A stretch of DNA of 64,000 nt from a virus. The translations under genes were made by a program, and so were the position numbers. Of the stretch, positions 1-7,275 are shown piece after piece. The stretch covers positions 1 through 64,000 of IMG/VR virus record IMGVR_UViG_3300047095_000811. The stretch is one strand, 5' to 3'. A model generated the notes under the pieces. It was not told the DNA's origin, made no database searches, and saw only the letters and a list, made by a program, of their open reading frames with translations. Position 1 is the stretch's first letter; every line of letters starts with the position of its first letter.

Positions 1-47
1 GCGTCCTTGATTCTCTTTCCGAACGCGTTGAGTAGGATGGTTGACAT
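1..47 (-). CDS. 5' end of a leftward gene cut by the window edge
   Basis: An ATG at 47 reading leftward opens a frame (MSTILLNAFGKRIKDA) that stays open to the window edge. A GGGA about ten bases upstream could be its ribosome site. It lies beyond the terminator at 104-140, as expected for the first gene of the next leftward unit. Only 15 complete codons are visible, so no function can be proposed. Confidence 0.4.
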   Translation of the reverse strand, partial: MSTILLNAFGKRIKD

Positions 48-103
48 CTCTGGATTCCCAATGGTTAGATGACTAAATAGCTGTTGCACCGGGCGACTCA
101 CGA

Positions 104-140
104 AGAAAAAAGAAAGACCATACCCTGCTTGGGTATGGTC
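104..140 (-). terminator. Intrinsic terminator after the 146-664 gene
   Basis: A 10-bp perfect stem (116-125 with 131-140, GACCATACCC) with a 5-base loop is followed on the minus strand by a T-rich run (TTTCTTTTTT). Confidence 0.9.
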
Positions 141-145
141 TGTCG

Positions 146-664
146 TCAGTACCGCTCTACTACTTCGTAGCGGACTTCCTTCGGTGCGAACCAGCGTTCC
201 TTGAACCGACCGTCGGCGAACGGTCTGTGCTTCATGAACTCCGACTTGTTGGTGTTCGTAATCGTCACCTTCATGGTCCTCTTCATGTACACCGGGTCCA
301 AGATGCAGTACTCCTGAGTCATGTGGGCGTCGTGGACGAACCTCGACTTCCTCAGATCCTCCGGGGTGAGCACCCTCTCCGAGCCCTTCAGCTGCGGCTG
401 GTAGACGTAGAAGTCCATGTGGGGGTAGTTCTCCTTCTCGAAGTACCTGCACACGTTCGGGTAGATCGCTTGGAAGCACTGCTCTATCGTCGGAGCACAG
501 GAAATTCTAGGGAGGTCCGGTTCAGACGTGCTGGACGCATGGCTCTGCTCTGATCCTGCCGGGTTCTGAGGGTACCACGTCTTCTCCAGACTGCCGTCGA
601 AGGAGATGTGGTACAGCTCGGGGATCACCGGCCTGCTCTCAAGGAGCAAAAAGGTGTCTAGCAT
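146..664 (-). CDS. Conserved-looking phage protein, possible ADP-ribosyltransferase-like fold
   Basis: 172 residues, not recognised with certainty. The N-terminal region has ELYHISFDG followed by a polar loop, then LPRISCAPTIEQCFQAIYP, a VHDAHMTQEYCILDPV segment, and a C-terminal WFAPKEVRYEVVERY. An H-[ST] pair on an early strand, a downstream S/P-rich strand and a late acidic strand recall the H-Y-E layout of ADP-ribosyltransferases (PARP, Arr, DarT groups), but this is a resemblance of pattern only. It is the last gene of its unit, 3 bases after the 71-residue gene, and ends just before a strong terminator. Confidence 0.75.
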   Translation of the reverse strand: MLDTFLLLESRPVIPELYHISFDGSLEKTWYPQNPAGSEQSHASSTSEPDLPRISCAPTIEQCFQAIYPNVCRYFEKENYPHMDFYVYQPQLKGSERVLTPEDLRKSRFVHDAHMTQEYCILDPVYMKRTMKVTITNTNKSEFMKHRPFADGRFKERWFAPKEVRYEVVERY

Positions 665-667
665 CGG

Positions 668-883
668 TCACTGGTAGCGCATCTGCCAGAGCTTCAGGTC
701 GCGGAGAGAGTACGCGCCTTCGGCATTAGATGGTACCACCTCGTAGACGAAGCCGTCTTCAGAAGGGTAGAAGGCGGCACAGTCGCTCGGACTGGACTCG
801 ATGAGCGCCGCCGCCTCTTCGACGAGGGCCTTCATCTGAGGGGAATAGAGGTTCTTGATGTTGGTACCGGTTTTTACGGACAT
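668..883 (-). CDS. Small hypothetical protein (71 aa)
   Basis: Starts at ATG 883 after a strong AAAAGGAGAAAGAA ribosome site. It has a short amphipathic helix with two acidic Leu/Ala segments (MKALVEEAAALIES) and a C-terminal LWQMRYQ. There is no signal peptide or membrane segment. It is translated just ahead of the 172-residue gene with a 3-base gap, so the two are probably co-expressed. A GACCGC/GCGGTC hairpin lies in the leader at 907-921. Function unknown. Confidence 0.75.
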   Translation of the reverse strand: MSVKTGTNIKNLYSPQMKALVEEAAALIESSPSDCAAFYPSEDGFVYEVVPSNAEGAYSLRDLKLWQMRYQ

Positions 884-940
884 TTCTTTCTCCTTTTGGG
901 ATGGATGACCGCAATGCGGTCGCTATCTATGAGTTCGGGA

Positions 941-988
941 AGGAAAAAAGAACGAGGGAGGAGCCGGTCTCCCGGCCCCGTCCTCGTC
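941..988 (-). terminator. Intrinsic terminator after the Lys/Ala-rich gene
   Basis: A long GC-rich hairpin (ACGAGGACGGGGCCGG pairing with CCGGCTCCTCCCTCGT around a GAGA loop) is followed on the minus strand by TTCTTTTTTCC. Confidence 0.85.
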
Positions 989-999
989 TCTGTATCGGC

Positions 1000-1713
1000 T
1001 TACTTCTTGGAGCGGTTCAGGAACCAACCCAGAGTAGCGCCAGAGTCCTTCTTGGCGGATGCCTTGGCTGCGACCAGCTCGACCGGGGCCTTGTCGGCTT
1101 CCGGCTTGTCGGCCTTCTTGGATTTCTTGCTCTCAGCCTTCTTCTCGGCCTTCAGGATCTTCTTGGACATCTCGACGTCTTCGGGGGTGAAGACGACCTT
1201 GACGCCGGGGATCTTGGCCAGCTTGGCGGCGTACTTCTCGGCAGCCTCGACGCGGTCCTCGCGGGTCTTGGCAGTCTTGACCTTCTGGCGGGCGGCTTCG
1301 GCCTTGGAAGCCTTGGCCTTAACCTCGTCCTCGGCCTTCAGACGCATCACCTTCTTCTCGGCGGGCTTCTTGGTCTCGGTCGTAACCTCTTCTGCGATAG
1401 GAGCGGTTTCGGCGGCGGGTGCAACGGTCTTCTTGGTGGCGGTGGTCTTCTTCACGGTATTCTCCTTCTTGGGTTCGTTACCCATCATCACTGCGATGAT
1501 GGAGCTGATTTGCTGCTCGGACATCTTGTGGCCGGTGGTCTTGGCGACTTCGTCCATCGTCTTCTTGACCGCCTTGGCGATCACTTCGTTGATGTCGACG
1601 TCCTTGGCGATCTTGCCGCCCTTCTGGGCGTTCTTGAGACCTGCTTGCGCCTTGGCCATGGCGGCTTGCATGGCGTTCATTTCGGCGGCGGCGGTGCTGG
1701 TGGTCTTGTTCAT
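1000..1713 (-). CDS. Lys/Ala-rich protein of unknown function (237 aa)
   Basis: The start is placed at ATG 1713, after GAAAGGAAACGACC; an upstream in-frame extension to 1797 runs through the promoter-like motif and an inverted repeat and is rejected. The protein is dominated by Ala, Lys and Glu. Residues about 10-75 (MQAAMAKAQAGLKNAQKGG, then a helical IAKAVKKTMDEVAKTTGHKM segment) are followed by a long low-complexity charged helix rich in KAEKKAESKKSKKADK. This resembles abundant nucleoid- or capsid-associated basic proteins, but no family is recognised. It has its own promoter candidate (1776-1790) and terminator. Confidence 0.8.
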   Translation of the reverse strand: MNKTTSTAAAEMNAMQAAMAKAQAGLKNAQKGGKIAKDVDINEVIAKAVKKTMDEVAKTTGHKMSEQQISSIIAVMMGNEPKKENTVKKTTATKKTVAPAAETAPIAEEVTTETKKPAEKKVMRLKAEDEVKAKASKAEAARQKVKTAKTREDRVEAAEKYAAKLAKIPGVKVVFTPEDVEMSKKILKAEKKAESKKSKKADKPEADKAPVELVAAKASAKKDSGATLGWFLNRSKK

Positions 1714-1775
1714 GGTCGTTTCCTTTCTTGGAACACAGAAAATTGTCGGGGGTATAGAGGAAGTTTCCTCTGGAT

Positions 1776-1790
1776 CACGAAAATAATATA
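1776..1790 (-). promoter_or_regulatory. Phage promoter motif (TATATTATTTTCGTG)
   Basis: Match to the window-wide 15-base motif, 62 bases upstream of ATG 1713. It sits between the arms of an inverted repeat (1748-1755 GGGGGTAT with 1788-1795 ATACCCCC, the second arm overlapping the motif edge). A second hairpin, AGAGGAA/TTCCTCT (1756-1762 with 1765-1771), lies in the leader. Confidence 0.6.
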
Positions 1791-1816
1791 CCCCCAAACG
1801 TCCTTCAGTTACGGTT

Positions 1817-3004
1817 TCACTGCGGCTTCACCGAATCCCTCGTCTTCCCATCGCTGACGTAGGTCAGCTCGAAGGGCTTGTCTACGAAGTTGCTCGGCTC
1901 CCGGAGCTCCTTGTAGGCGCTCTCTCCCTCCACCGTGGGAGGAGTGACGTTCGCCCAAGTGAGGGCGATCCTCGACTCGGCGACCCTCACCCAGCGGCTC
2001 ATGGACGCTAGGTGGAAGTCCGCGCTGACTGCGTGGTCCAACTGCGCCACAGAGAGACGGTCGAGGCGGAGTCCCTCTTGCCACTCGTTGTACACGTTGG
2101 TCTCGTCTTTGGGGATCCCGTATGCGTCAGCATCGAACGGACTCAAATGCTCGAAACTGTCGTGGTACATAGGGCCAGCCCCGTGTCTCGTCAGGTACGA
2201 CCGGGTGACGTACACAGGATCCACCCGATGCATCTTGTTCTCGGTCACGGCAGGGAAAGCCTCCCCGAGCAGTCGCATCACGTTTGCCAGACCGGTGTTG
2301 GACGGCGTGACGTGGGGGAAGAAGCCGCTGTTCTGGTCCAGCAGGAGTCCCTGAGCTCCCTCGAAGATGCAAGGGCTCTTCATGACGAAGTGGTCTCGTC
2401 GAACGTGGACAAAGTCCATCATGTCCTTGGTGGCAGCGCAGAACGCCTCCACCGCCATCAGCTCTTCGAGAGACATGTCCTTCTCTTTTTTGTTCAGGAC
2501 GAATAGGAAGATCTTCCTTATCTCGGATTTGGAGGACTCGGTCACGTCTTGGACTGTCAGCCTGCGATTCCTGTGGTAAGATCGGACGATCGCCTTGCGG
2601 ACGCCGTGGCCGACCGAGCCGTGCTTGAGACCGCCACGGGCCTTCTCCTCCCATCGGTTGTCCATGACGTCTTGTGGGATGATCAGGCAGACGTCCGGGT
2701 CCATAGAGACTTTCGGGGTGATTCCGTGCGCCTCCAGCGCGGCGACCTCCCTCATGAAGAAGATCGGGTTGACCAGCATGAACCGGGAGATGTGGGTAGG
2801 TAGTCCAGCGAAGGTTCCCGATCCGATCTGGGAGAAGACGTGCCGCTTCCCGTCCGGGGTCTCGACCGTGTGGCCTGCCTGAGAGCCTCCGTTGAACCTG
2901 ATGACCGTCTCGTACTTCCCGGTGGCGGCGAAGTAGTCCGTCATCATCCCCTTGCCCTCGTCCCCGAAGTTGGCCCCGATCACTGCTACGTGGTTGATTG
3001 TCAT
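1817..3004 (-). CDS. purA: PurA-family adenylosuccinate synthetase (possible PurZ0-type enzyme)
   Basis: 395 residues, near the family length. GTP-dependent ligation of aspartate to IMP (or to dGMP in PurZ-type enzymes). Motifs: the GFGDEGKG-type P-loop (NFGDEGKGMMTD, about 13-24), FNGGSQAGHTV (about 37-47), GSVGHGVRKA near 130, FEGAQGLLLDQNSGFFPHVT near 215, and TNVYNEWQEGLRLDRL near 305. The Asp of GDEGKG is kept; classical phage PurZ has GSTGKG there as I recall it. The TNV-NEWQ-LR segment looks like the archaeal branch, which is also the branch named for PurZ0. Start at ATG 3004 after GGAG; an in-frame GTG 6 bases earlier lacks room for a ribosome site. Substrate cannot be decided by eye. 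Confidence 0.9.
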   Translation of the reverse strand: MTINHVAVIGANFGDEGKGMMTDYFAATGKYETVIRFNGGSQAGHTVETPDGKRHVFSQIGSGTFAGLPTHISRFMLVNPIFFMREVAALEAHGITPKVSMDPDVCLIIPQDVMDNRWEEKARGGLKHGSVGHGVRKAIVRSYHRNRRLTVQDVTESSKSEIRKIFLFVLNKKEKDMSLEELMAVEAFCAATKDMMDFVHVRRDHFVMKSPCIFEGAQGLLLDQNSGFFPHVTPSNTGLANVMRLLGEAFPAVTENKMHRVDPVYVTRSYLTRHGAGPMYHDSFEHLSPFDADAYGIPKDETNVYNEWQEGLRLDRLSVAQLDHAVSADFHLASMSRWVRVAESRIALTWANVTPPTVEGESAYKELREPSNFVDKPFELTYVSDGKTRDSVKPQ

Positions 3005-3012
3005 ACTCACTC

Positions 3013-3046
3013 CAAAAAAGAATGGGGAACCGCCGAAGCGGTCCCC
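3013..3046 (-). terminator. Intrinsic terminator after the 3059-3640 gene
   Basis: Stem GGGGACCGC/GCGGTTCCCC with a short TTCG-type loop is followed on the minus strand by ATTCTTTTTTGG. It lies just upstream of the purA-like start. Confidence 0.85.
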
Positions 3047-3058
3047 TGTTGTTTCAGA

Positions 3059-3640
3059 TTAGCCGTTGAACACGACTTCGCCCACTTCGGACGGCACGAC
3101 GAGGGTCACGCCGGAGGCTGCGAGGCTATTGAAGAGAACCTCGTTCTCCTTGTGGATCGCGTTGACCTCAGCCTCGATGGACTCGACGATCTTCGCCTTG
3201 GCGGTGTTCGCGGCGTAGATGCGGTCGATGTTCTTGTAAGCCTTGTAGGCTTGGGTAGCCTGGTCGATGCTCATGTCGGCGACGTGGGTCAGGGTGACCT
3301 CGCCATCCTCGTCGCTCGGATCATAGGCCACCGGGCAGACCTCGCGGCTCGGGCAGGAAGCGCACTTGGATGCTTGCTCCTCGTCCACCTCGACGGCTAC
3401 GTCTGCGGTGTACATCGACACGACACCAGACACGACGCGGCGCTGAACCATGTCGGCTGCGTTCATGGTGCTCAGCAGGCCGCTGTTGAGCAGCTGCTTC
3501 AGACCGCTGGTCCCCTCGAAGATCATGGCGTCTTCGATCTTGTCTGCCAGCCCGAGGCCGAAGCCGCTCTGGGAGAGGAACACGGCCTTGCCGTTCATGT
3601 TGTACTTGATTGCGAAGGCCAGAGTTTGTTGCTTGTTCAT
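3059..3640 (-). CDS. Hypothetical protein with a CxxC-x5-C cluster (193 aa)
   Basis: Starts at ATG 3640 after CAAGGAAACTGAATC. No family recognised. Residues about 1-75 look globular with a Gly-rich SGFGLGLADK stretch. A cysteine cluster (KCASCPSREVCP, about 102-113) could bind metal. The last third is helical (YKAYKNIDRIYAANTAKAKIV), with Val-rich strands at the end. It follows the vWA gene on the same strand with a GC hairpin between, and has its own terminator. Confidence 0.75.
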   Translation of the reverse strand: MNKQQTLAFAIKYNMNGKAVFLSQSGFGLGLADKIEDAMIFEGTSGLKQLLNSGLLSTMNAADMVQRRVVSGVVSMYTADVAVEVDEEQASKCASCPSREVCPVAYDPSDEDGEVTLTHVADMSIDQATQAYKAYKNIDRIYAANTAKAKIVESIEAEVNAIHKENEVLFNSLAASGVTLVVPSEVGEVVFNG

Positions 3641-3676
3641 GATTCAGTTTCCTTGTTTTGTTGCACCGAAATTATT

Positions 3677-3705
3677 CGGGGTAGGAGGCCCATCCCCCTA
3701 CCCCG
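3677..3705 (-). terminator. Probable terminator after the vWA gene
   Basis: A 9-bp stem CGGGGTAGG/CCTACCCCG is followed on the minus strand by AATAATTT, a weak T-tract, so read-through is plausible. Confidence 0.55.
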
Positions 3706-3715
3706 TCTGCTTCTC

Positions 3716-4654
3716 TTAGCGGAAGCGGGTCACCGCGCCGGTTTCGCCCGGACGGGTTGCGAGCGAGTTGAGGCCGCTCACCGCCTTGGCGACCACCAGA
3801 GAGGTGTCGCCGGACCAGCTGCTGATCACGTCGTCGACGCTCTTGCCCTCCACGACCTCGATGGTGGAGATCATGACCTCGGACAGGTTGCCGACGTCGG
3901 CCAGCAGGATGGCGCGTTGGCCCATCAGCTTCGTCCAGCTGTTGATCACGTCGTCGCGGTAGCTGCGCATGTGCGAGCCCTGCTCCACCATGATGTGGAA
4001 GACGTGCCACTGCTTGCTCAGAGCTTCGAGCAGCTGCTCGTTGGAAGGAGCCACCTGGACGTCGTCGCCGAACGCCCGCTTGATCTGCTCTGCGGTCAGG
4101 TTCGGAGGAACTTCCTCGTCGCCCACGGTGAAGAGGTAGCCCTTCTTGCCGCGCTTGACGAAGTGGTCGTGGACCACGCGGGAGTTGGCACCGTACCAGA
4201 CGAGGTTGTCGCTCTCGCTGTCGTTGCCGCCCCCGCCCTGACCGACGCGGTACATCTTCTCGATCTGGGGCGTCAGGGAAGCGGTGTCGCTCTCGAACTG
4301 CGACATCTGGATCCACGCGGTACTGTCCTGCGCCACGTCGCCAAACCCGGCGAACGCGAACTGCGGACCCTTGACGGTGCCGCGCTTGATCAGCTCCTCG
4401 AAGATCTGGCCCAGACCCTTGGTGACGATCTGACGGGACAGGTCGCCCATCGAGCCGGTCAGGTCGATGCCAGCCAGAACCGGGGTGGTGACCGGATTGA
4501 CGGCGCTATCGCGGGCCTCGCGGACCTGGAACTTCTTCGGGTCAAGGCTGTCGTCCATGCCGCTGCGATTGACGAAGATGTCGCGGGTGGACTTGGCGGC
4601 GGTGCGGGTGGAGTAGCTGCTCCAGTCGGAGCTGCTGTAAGAGGTGGAACCCAT
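3716..4654 (-). CDS. von Willebrand factor A (vWA) domain protein
   Basis: 312 residues, start ATG 4654 after GAAAGGAAGAAAGAC. A Ser/Thr-rich N-terminus (about 1-55) precedes a vWA fold. VLAGIDLTGSMGDLS (about 59-73) carries the DxTGS metal-ion-dependent adhesion motif. Further strands include FAFAGFGDVAQ and KKGYLFTVGDEEVPPN, whose Asp/Glu can complete the metal site, and WHVFHIMVEQGSH. No signal peptide, so a cytoplasmic vWA. It directly follows the J-domain/kinase-like gene (13-base gap) and is very likely co-translated with it. vWA proteins paired with kinase-like or chaperone-like partners are known from TerY-type systems; that parallel is inference. Confidence 0.85.
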   Translation of the reverse strand: MGSTSYSSSDWSSYSTRTAAKSTRDIFVNRSGMDDSLDPKKFQVREARDSAVNPVTTPVLAGIDLTGSMGDLSRQIVTKGLGQIFEELIKRGTVKGPQFAFAGFGDVAQDSTAWIQMSQFESDTASLTPQIEKMYRVGQGGGGNDSESDNLVWYGANSRVVHDHFVKRGKKGYLFTVGDEEVPPNLTAEQIKRAFGDDVQVAPSNEQLLEALSKQWHVFHIMVEQGSHMRSYRDDVINSWTKLMGQRAILLADVGNLSEVMISTIEVVEGKSVDDVISSWSGDTSLVVAKAVSGLNSLATRPGETGAVTRFR

Positions 4655-4667
4655 GTCTTTCTTCCTT

Positions 4668-5678
4668 TCAGTTGAAGAGGTTTGACGGCTGATCGAACAC
4701 TACGAATTTCCGCTTGCCGAACGCGGCATCGCGGGCTTTTTCCCACTGGGGATACAGGTCCGTCGCCGTGGGGGCGACGAACGGGTTGACTAAGAAGTCT
4801 GCCAACTTCTGGGGCACGTCTTTCATCATTCGGAGCTCTGTGGCAGACGAGGCTCCTAGTAGCTCGATGGCGACCTGACGGGCGCACTCGAAGTCGATCC
4901 GCTGGTCTCCCATCTTGGCGTAAGATGAGAGTATCATGCTTGAAGGTGCCAGCCTCATCGAGCGCGGAGGGAGAGCGATGAGGTCTCCCCCGATGGAGGC
5001 GGAGTACCACCATCCGCCGTACAGGTGGAGGCTGTGGTTTTCGAGGTTGACGTAGAGGGAGTCCACCGAGATGTCTCCGTGCATCAGCTTCTTCCACTCC
5101 AGCATGCACAGGATGTGCATCAGGCGACCGATCGCCCAAGCAGCGTGTACCGGCTCGAAACGCTTCACCTTGTCCAGCACCGCTCTGAGAGGGACGATCT
5201 TCTCGTCCTTCGTCAGCATCAGCGCCGAGGGTCCAACGTCAGTCTTGACCGGCTCCGGGAGAATCCAGCCGTTGACTTCCGCCAGCTTCTCGTTGGGACC
5301 GGCGATGTTGCGGCAGTAGGCGATGTTCTTCTTCGCCACCTCCAGCAGGTCCTCGTTGCCGGGTTCGATGTGGTAGAGCACCTTGCCCTTCGAGACGTAC
5401 TGCTTGCCGATCTCGAACTGCCTGGACCACAGATAATCCAGCTTCAGCAGCGAGGAACCTCGCCACCAAGAGACGCACTTACCGCTGTCCCAAGGCTTGT
5501 TCTCGGCCACCTTCTTCAGAGCAGCCTCGTACAGCTCCTTGACCTTCTGGAAGTCCTCGGTGTTCCCGCCCTTGTCGGGGTGGTGCTCGGAGGAGAGTCG
5601 GCGGTACTGCGCCTTCAACTCCTCCGGGGTGCCGAGCTCGTAGAGCTCTTCTGGTCGTGTCGCTTCGATGACCGCCAT
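4668..5678 (-). CDS. J-domain protein fused to a kinase-like (probably pseudokinase) domain
   Basis: 336 residues; start ATG 5678 after TTGAAAGGAATTCTGAC. A longer frame to 5765 runs through a terminator-like hairpin and is rejected. Residues about 15-65 are a J domain with the HPDKGG signature (SSEHHPDKGGNTEDFQKVKE), which stimulates Hsp70 ATPase. The rest resembles a protein-kinase C-lobe: LMHGDISVDSLYVNLENHSL (about 212-231) matches the HxD catalytic-loop pattern, but the DFG position reads LYGGWW and no clear P-loop or VAIK is seen, so catalysis is doubtful. It is followed by the vWA gene 13 bases downstream. A terminator-like hairpin between promoter motif and start suggests attenuation. 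Confidence 0.8.
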   Translation of the reverse strand: MAVIEATRPEELYELGTPEELKAQYRRLSSEHHPDKGGNTEDFQKVKELYEAALKKVAENKPWDSGKCVSWWRGSSLLKLDYLWSRQFEIGKQYVSKGKVLYHIEPGNEDLLEVAKKNIAYCRNIAGPNEKLAEVNGWILPEPVKTDVGPSALMLTKDEKIVPLRAVLDKVKRFEPVHAAWAIGRLMHILCMLEWKKLMHGDISVDSLYVNLENHSLHLYGGWWYSASIGGDLIALPPRSMRLAPSSMILSSYAKMGDQRIDFECARQVAIELLGASSATELRMMKDVPQKLADFLVNPFVAPTATDLYPQWEKARDAAFGKRKFVVFDQPSNLFN

Positions 5679-5696
5679 GTCAGAATTCCTTTCAAA

Positions 5697-5730
5697 CAAA
5701 AAGCGAGAACCACGAAGACTCGTGGTTCTC
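5697..5730 (-). terminator. Terminator or attenuator in the leader of the J-domain gene
   Basis: A perfect 11-bp stem (5705-5715 with 5720-5730, GAGAACCACGA) is followed on the minus strand by GCTTTTTG. It sits downstream of the promoter motif at 5763-5777 and upstream of the start at 5678, the order expected for an attenuator. Confidence 0.8.
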
Positions 5731-5762
5731 ATGGATTGCTGGAGGCGACTATCGTTCTCCAT

Positions 5763-5777
5763 CACGGAAATAATATA
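5763..5777 (-). promoter_or_regulatory. Phage promoter motif (TATATTATTTCCGTG)
   Basis: Match to the window-wide 15-base motif, flanked by an 8-bp inverted repeat (5741-5748 GGAGGCGA with 5778-5785 TCGCCTCC) whose arms enclose the whole motif. Confidence 0.65.
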
Positions 5778-5795
5778 TCGCCTCCTTGATCGCAG

Positions 5796-6041
5796 TTACG
5801 ATTCTGCGGTATTCTGAGCAGCTTCCGCCATTTCGAAGATGTTTCTGGCGATCGTGCTAGGAGAATAGCGTTCGAACGGTTGCCACACGGTTACTTCGTA
5901 GCGTTCGAACGCCTCAGCGATCAGCGAATCGTCTCCGTTGGCTTCGGCGATCGCGTCGTAGAGTTCTTCGGGAGTCTCCGAGTCGTACTCAGACAACACT
6001 TGGTCGAGCGCGAAGACTTTCCATTTTGCTTGGATTTCCAT
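5796..6041 (-). CDS. Small acidic hypothetical protein (81 aa)
   Basis: Starts at ATG 6041 after CTGAAAGGAAACAAGT. Acidic and helical, with a repeated Glu/Ala pattern (LYDAIAEANGDDSLIAEAFE) and a hydrophobic WKVFALDQVL near the N-terminus. No membrane segment or known domain. It is 12 bases downstream of rtcB on the same strand, so likely co-transcribed. Confidence 0.75.
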   Translation of the reverse strand: MEIQAKWKVFALDQVLSEYDSETPEELYDAIAEANGDDSLIAEAFERYEVTVWQPFERYSPSTIARNIFEMAEAAQNTAES

Positions 6042-6053
6042 ACTTGTTTCCTT

Positions 6054-7262
6054 TCAGATGCAGGGGATCTCGCCCTTGAATTCCTTCATTGCCTTCTTCT
6101 TGGCCTTCCAGTCCATCGGAGCCTCGTCGGCCTTGACGTTCAAGATGGGCTTGACGTGGGCGACGACGTCCACGAGATCCTTCTGCAGGTCCATGACCTC
6201 GAAGATGTTCTTGTAGACGAACGGACTCTCGTCGAGGGTGCCCTTGTTGACCGTGGCGTAGACGCCAGATTCGGTCATGGTCTTCTCGAACTCCTCCAGA
6301 GAGACGGTCTCAAGCGCCTGCTTGCGGCTCATGACTCGACCGGCACCGTGGGAGCTGGAGCACATGGAGTCCAGGTTGCCCTTACCGCGAACGATGAAGG
6401 ACCCGTCCCGCATGTTTCCGGGGATGACCCCCATCATCCCCTCCTCTGCGTGAGTGGCACCCTTGCGGTGGATCCAGAGACCGTCAGTCAGCTCGGCGTG
6501 GTTGTGGTTCCGGTTGATCAGGAGGTCCCAGTCCACGTTCGCCTCTCCGAGAACGTCGTTCATGGCTTCGGCGATACGGCGCATCATTGCACGGCGGTTG
6601 GCCAGCGCAAACTGAAGCGCGAAGTTGAGGTCCATGATGTAGTCCTCGCCTTCTTGCGAATCGACGTGGAAGCCGAACGCTCCCTCTCGGGCCTTGCCGT
6701 CTCCCGACGCCAGCTTCATGTAGTGCGAGGCGATGTGGTGGCCGAAGTTCCGGCTACCGGAGTGGATCACCGCCCAGACGACTCCGTCCTGATCGGAGCC
6801 GACCTCGATGAAGTGGTTCCCGCCGCCGAGAGTACCGATCTGGCGCAGACCCTTCTTCTTGAACTCGGTCTGAGCCATCGAGGTGCGGTCGTAGTTGTCT
6901 GCCAGACCCCAGTACTGGTCTTCCGGATGGTGCTTCGGCCCGGTGGGGATTCGCTTCAGGATCCCCGCGTGGATCGCAGCCGCCTCGCGCCTGACGTGTT
7001 CCGCATCGACGCCGACGAGCGGCAGAGCGCACATGCCGCAGCCGATGTCGTAGCCAACGAAGGCGGGATAAACCATGTCCTTGACCGCCACGACTCCGCC
7101 GATGGGGAGGCTGTAGCCGGTGTGGGCGTCCGGCATCAGGGCACCCTTCACCACGGAGTCGAGGGACATCACGTCCAAGAACTGCTGCAGGGCAGACTCT
7201 TCGAGCACCTGCGCGTAGATCTTGTACGGCTTGCCGATGGCCTCCAGTTGTTCGATTTTCAT
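6054..7262 (-). CDS. rtcB: RtcB-type 3'-phosphate RNA ligase
   Basis: 402 residues, the length of the short RtcB form. GTP- and Mn-dependent joining of 2',3'-cyclic-phosphate or 3'-phosphate RNA ends to 5'-OH ends. Motifs in order: MPDAHTGYSLPIGGVVA (about 43-59), VGYDIGCGMCALPL (about 69-82), GTLGGGNHFIEV (about 143-154), a HSGSRNFGHHIA metal site, RKGATHAEEGMMGVIPGNM, and SSSHGAGRVMSR carrying the guanylylated His. All expected metal and nucleophile residues appear present. In a tRNA-bearing phage its likely use is repair of tRNAs cut by host anticodon nucleases (inference). Start ATG 7262 after AAAAGGAAACAAATC. Confidence 0.95.
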   Translation of the reverse strand: MKIEQLEAIGKPYKIYAQVLEESALQQFLDVMSLDSVVKGALMPDAHTGYSLPIGGVVAVKDMVYPAFVGYDIGCGMCALPLVGVDAEHVRREAAAIHAGILKRIPTGPKHHPEDQYWGLADNYDRTSMAQTEFKKKGLRQIGTLGGGNHFIEVGSDQDGVVWAVIHSGSRNFGHHIASHYMKLASGDGKAREGAFGFHVDSQEGEDYIMDLNFALQFALANRRAMMRRIAEAMNDVLGEANVDWDLLINRNHNHAELTDGLWIHRKGATHAEEGMMGVIPGNMRDGSFIVRGKGNLDSMCSSSHGAGRVMSRKQALETVSLEEFEKTMTESGVYATVNKGTLDESPFVYKNIFEVMDLQKDLVDVVAHVKPILNVKADEAPMDWKAKKKAMKEFKGEIPCI

Positions 7263-7275
7263 GATTTGTTTCCTT

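Noticed and set aside
1817-3004. Classical PurZ
   Set aside because: The P-loop keeps GDEGKG; classical PurZ has GSTGKG as I recall. Only the PurZ0 possibility remains open.
2840-4675. Long rightward frame (611 codons) opposite the vWA gene and its neighbours
   Set aside because: Shadow of high-GC antisense codons. It covers three leftward genes with good ribosome sites and terminators, and its translation is Val/Leu/Asp low-complexity.
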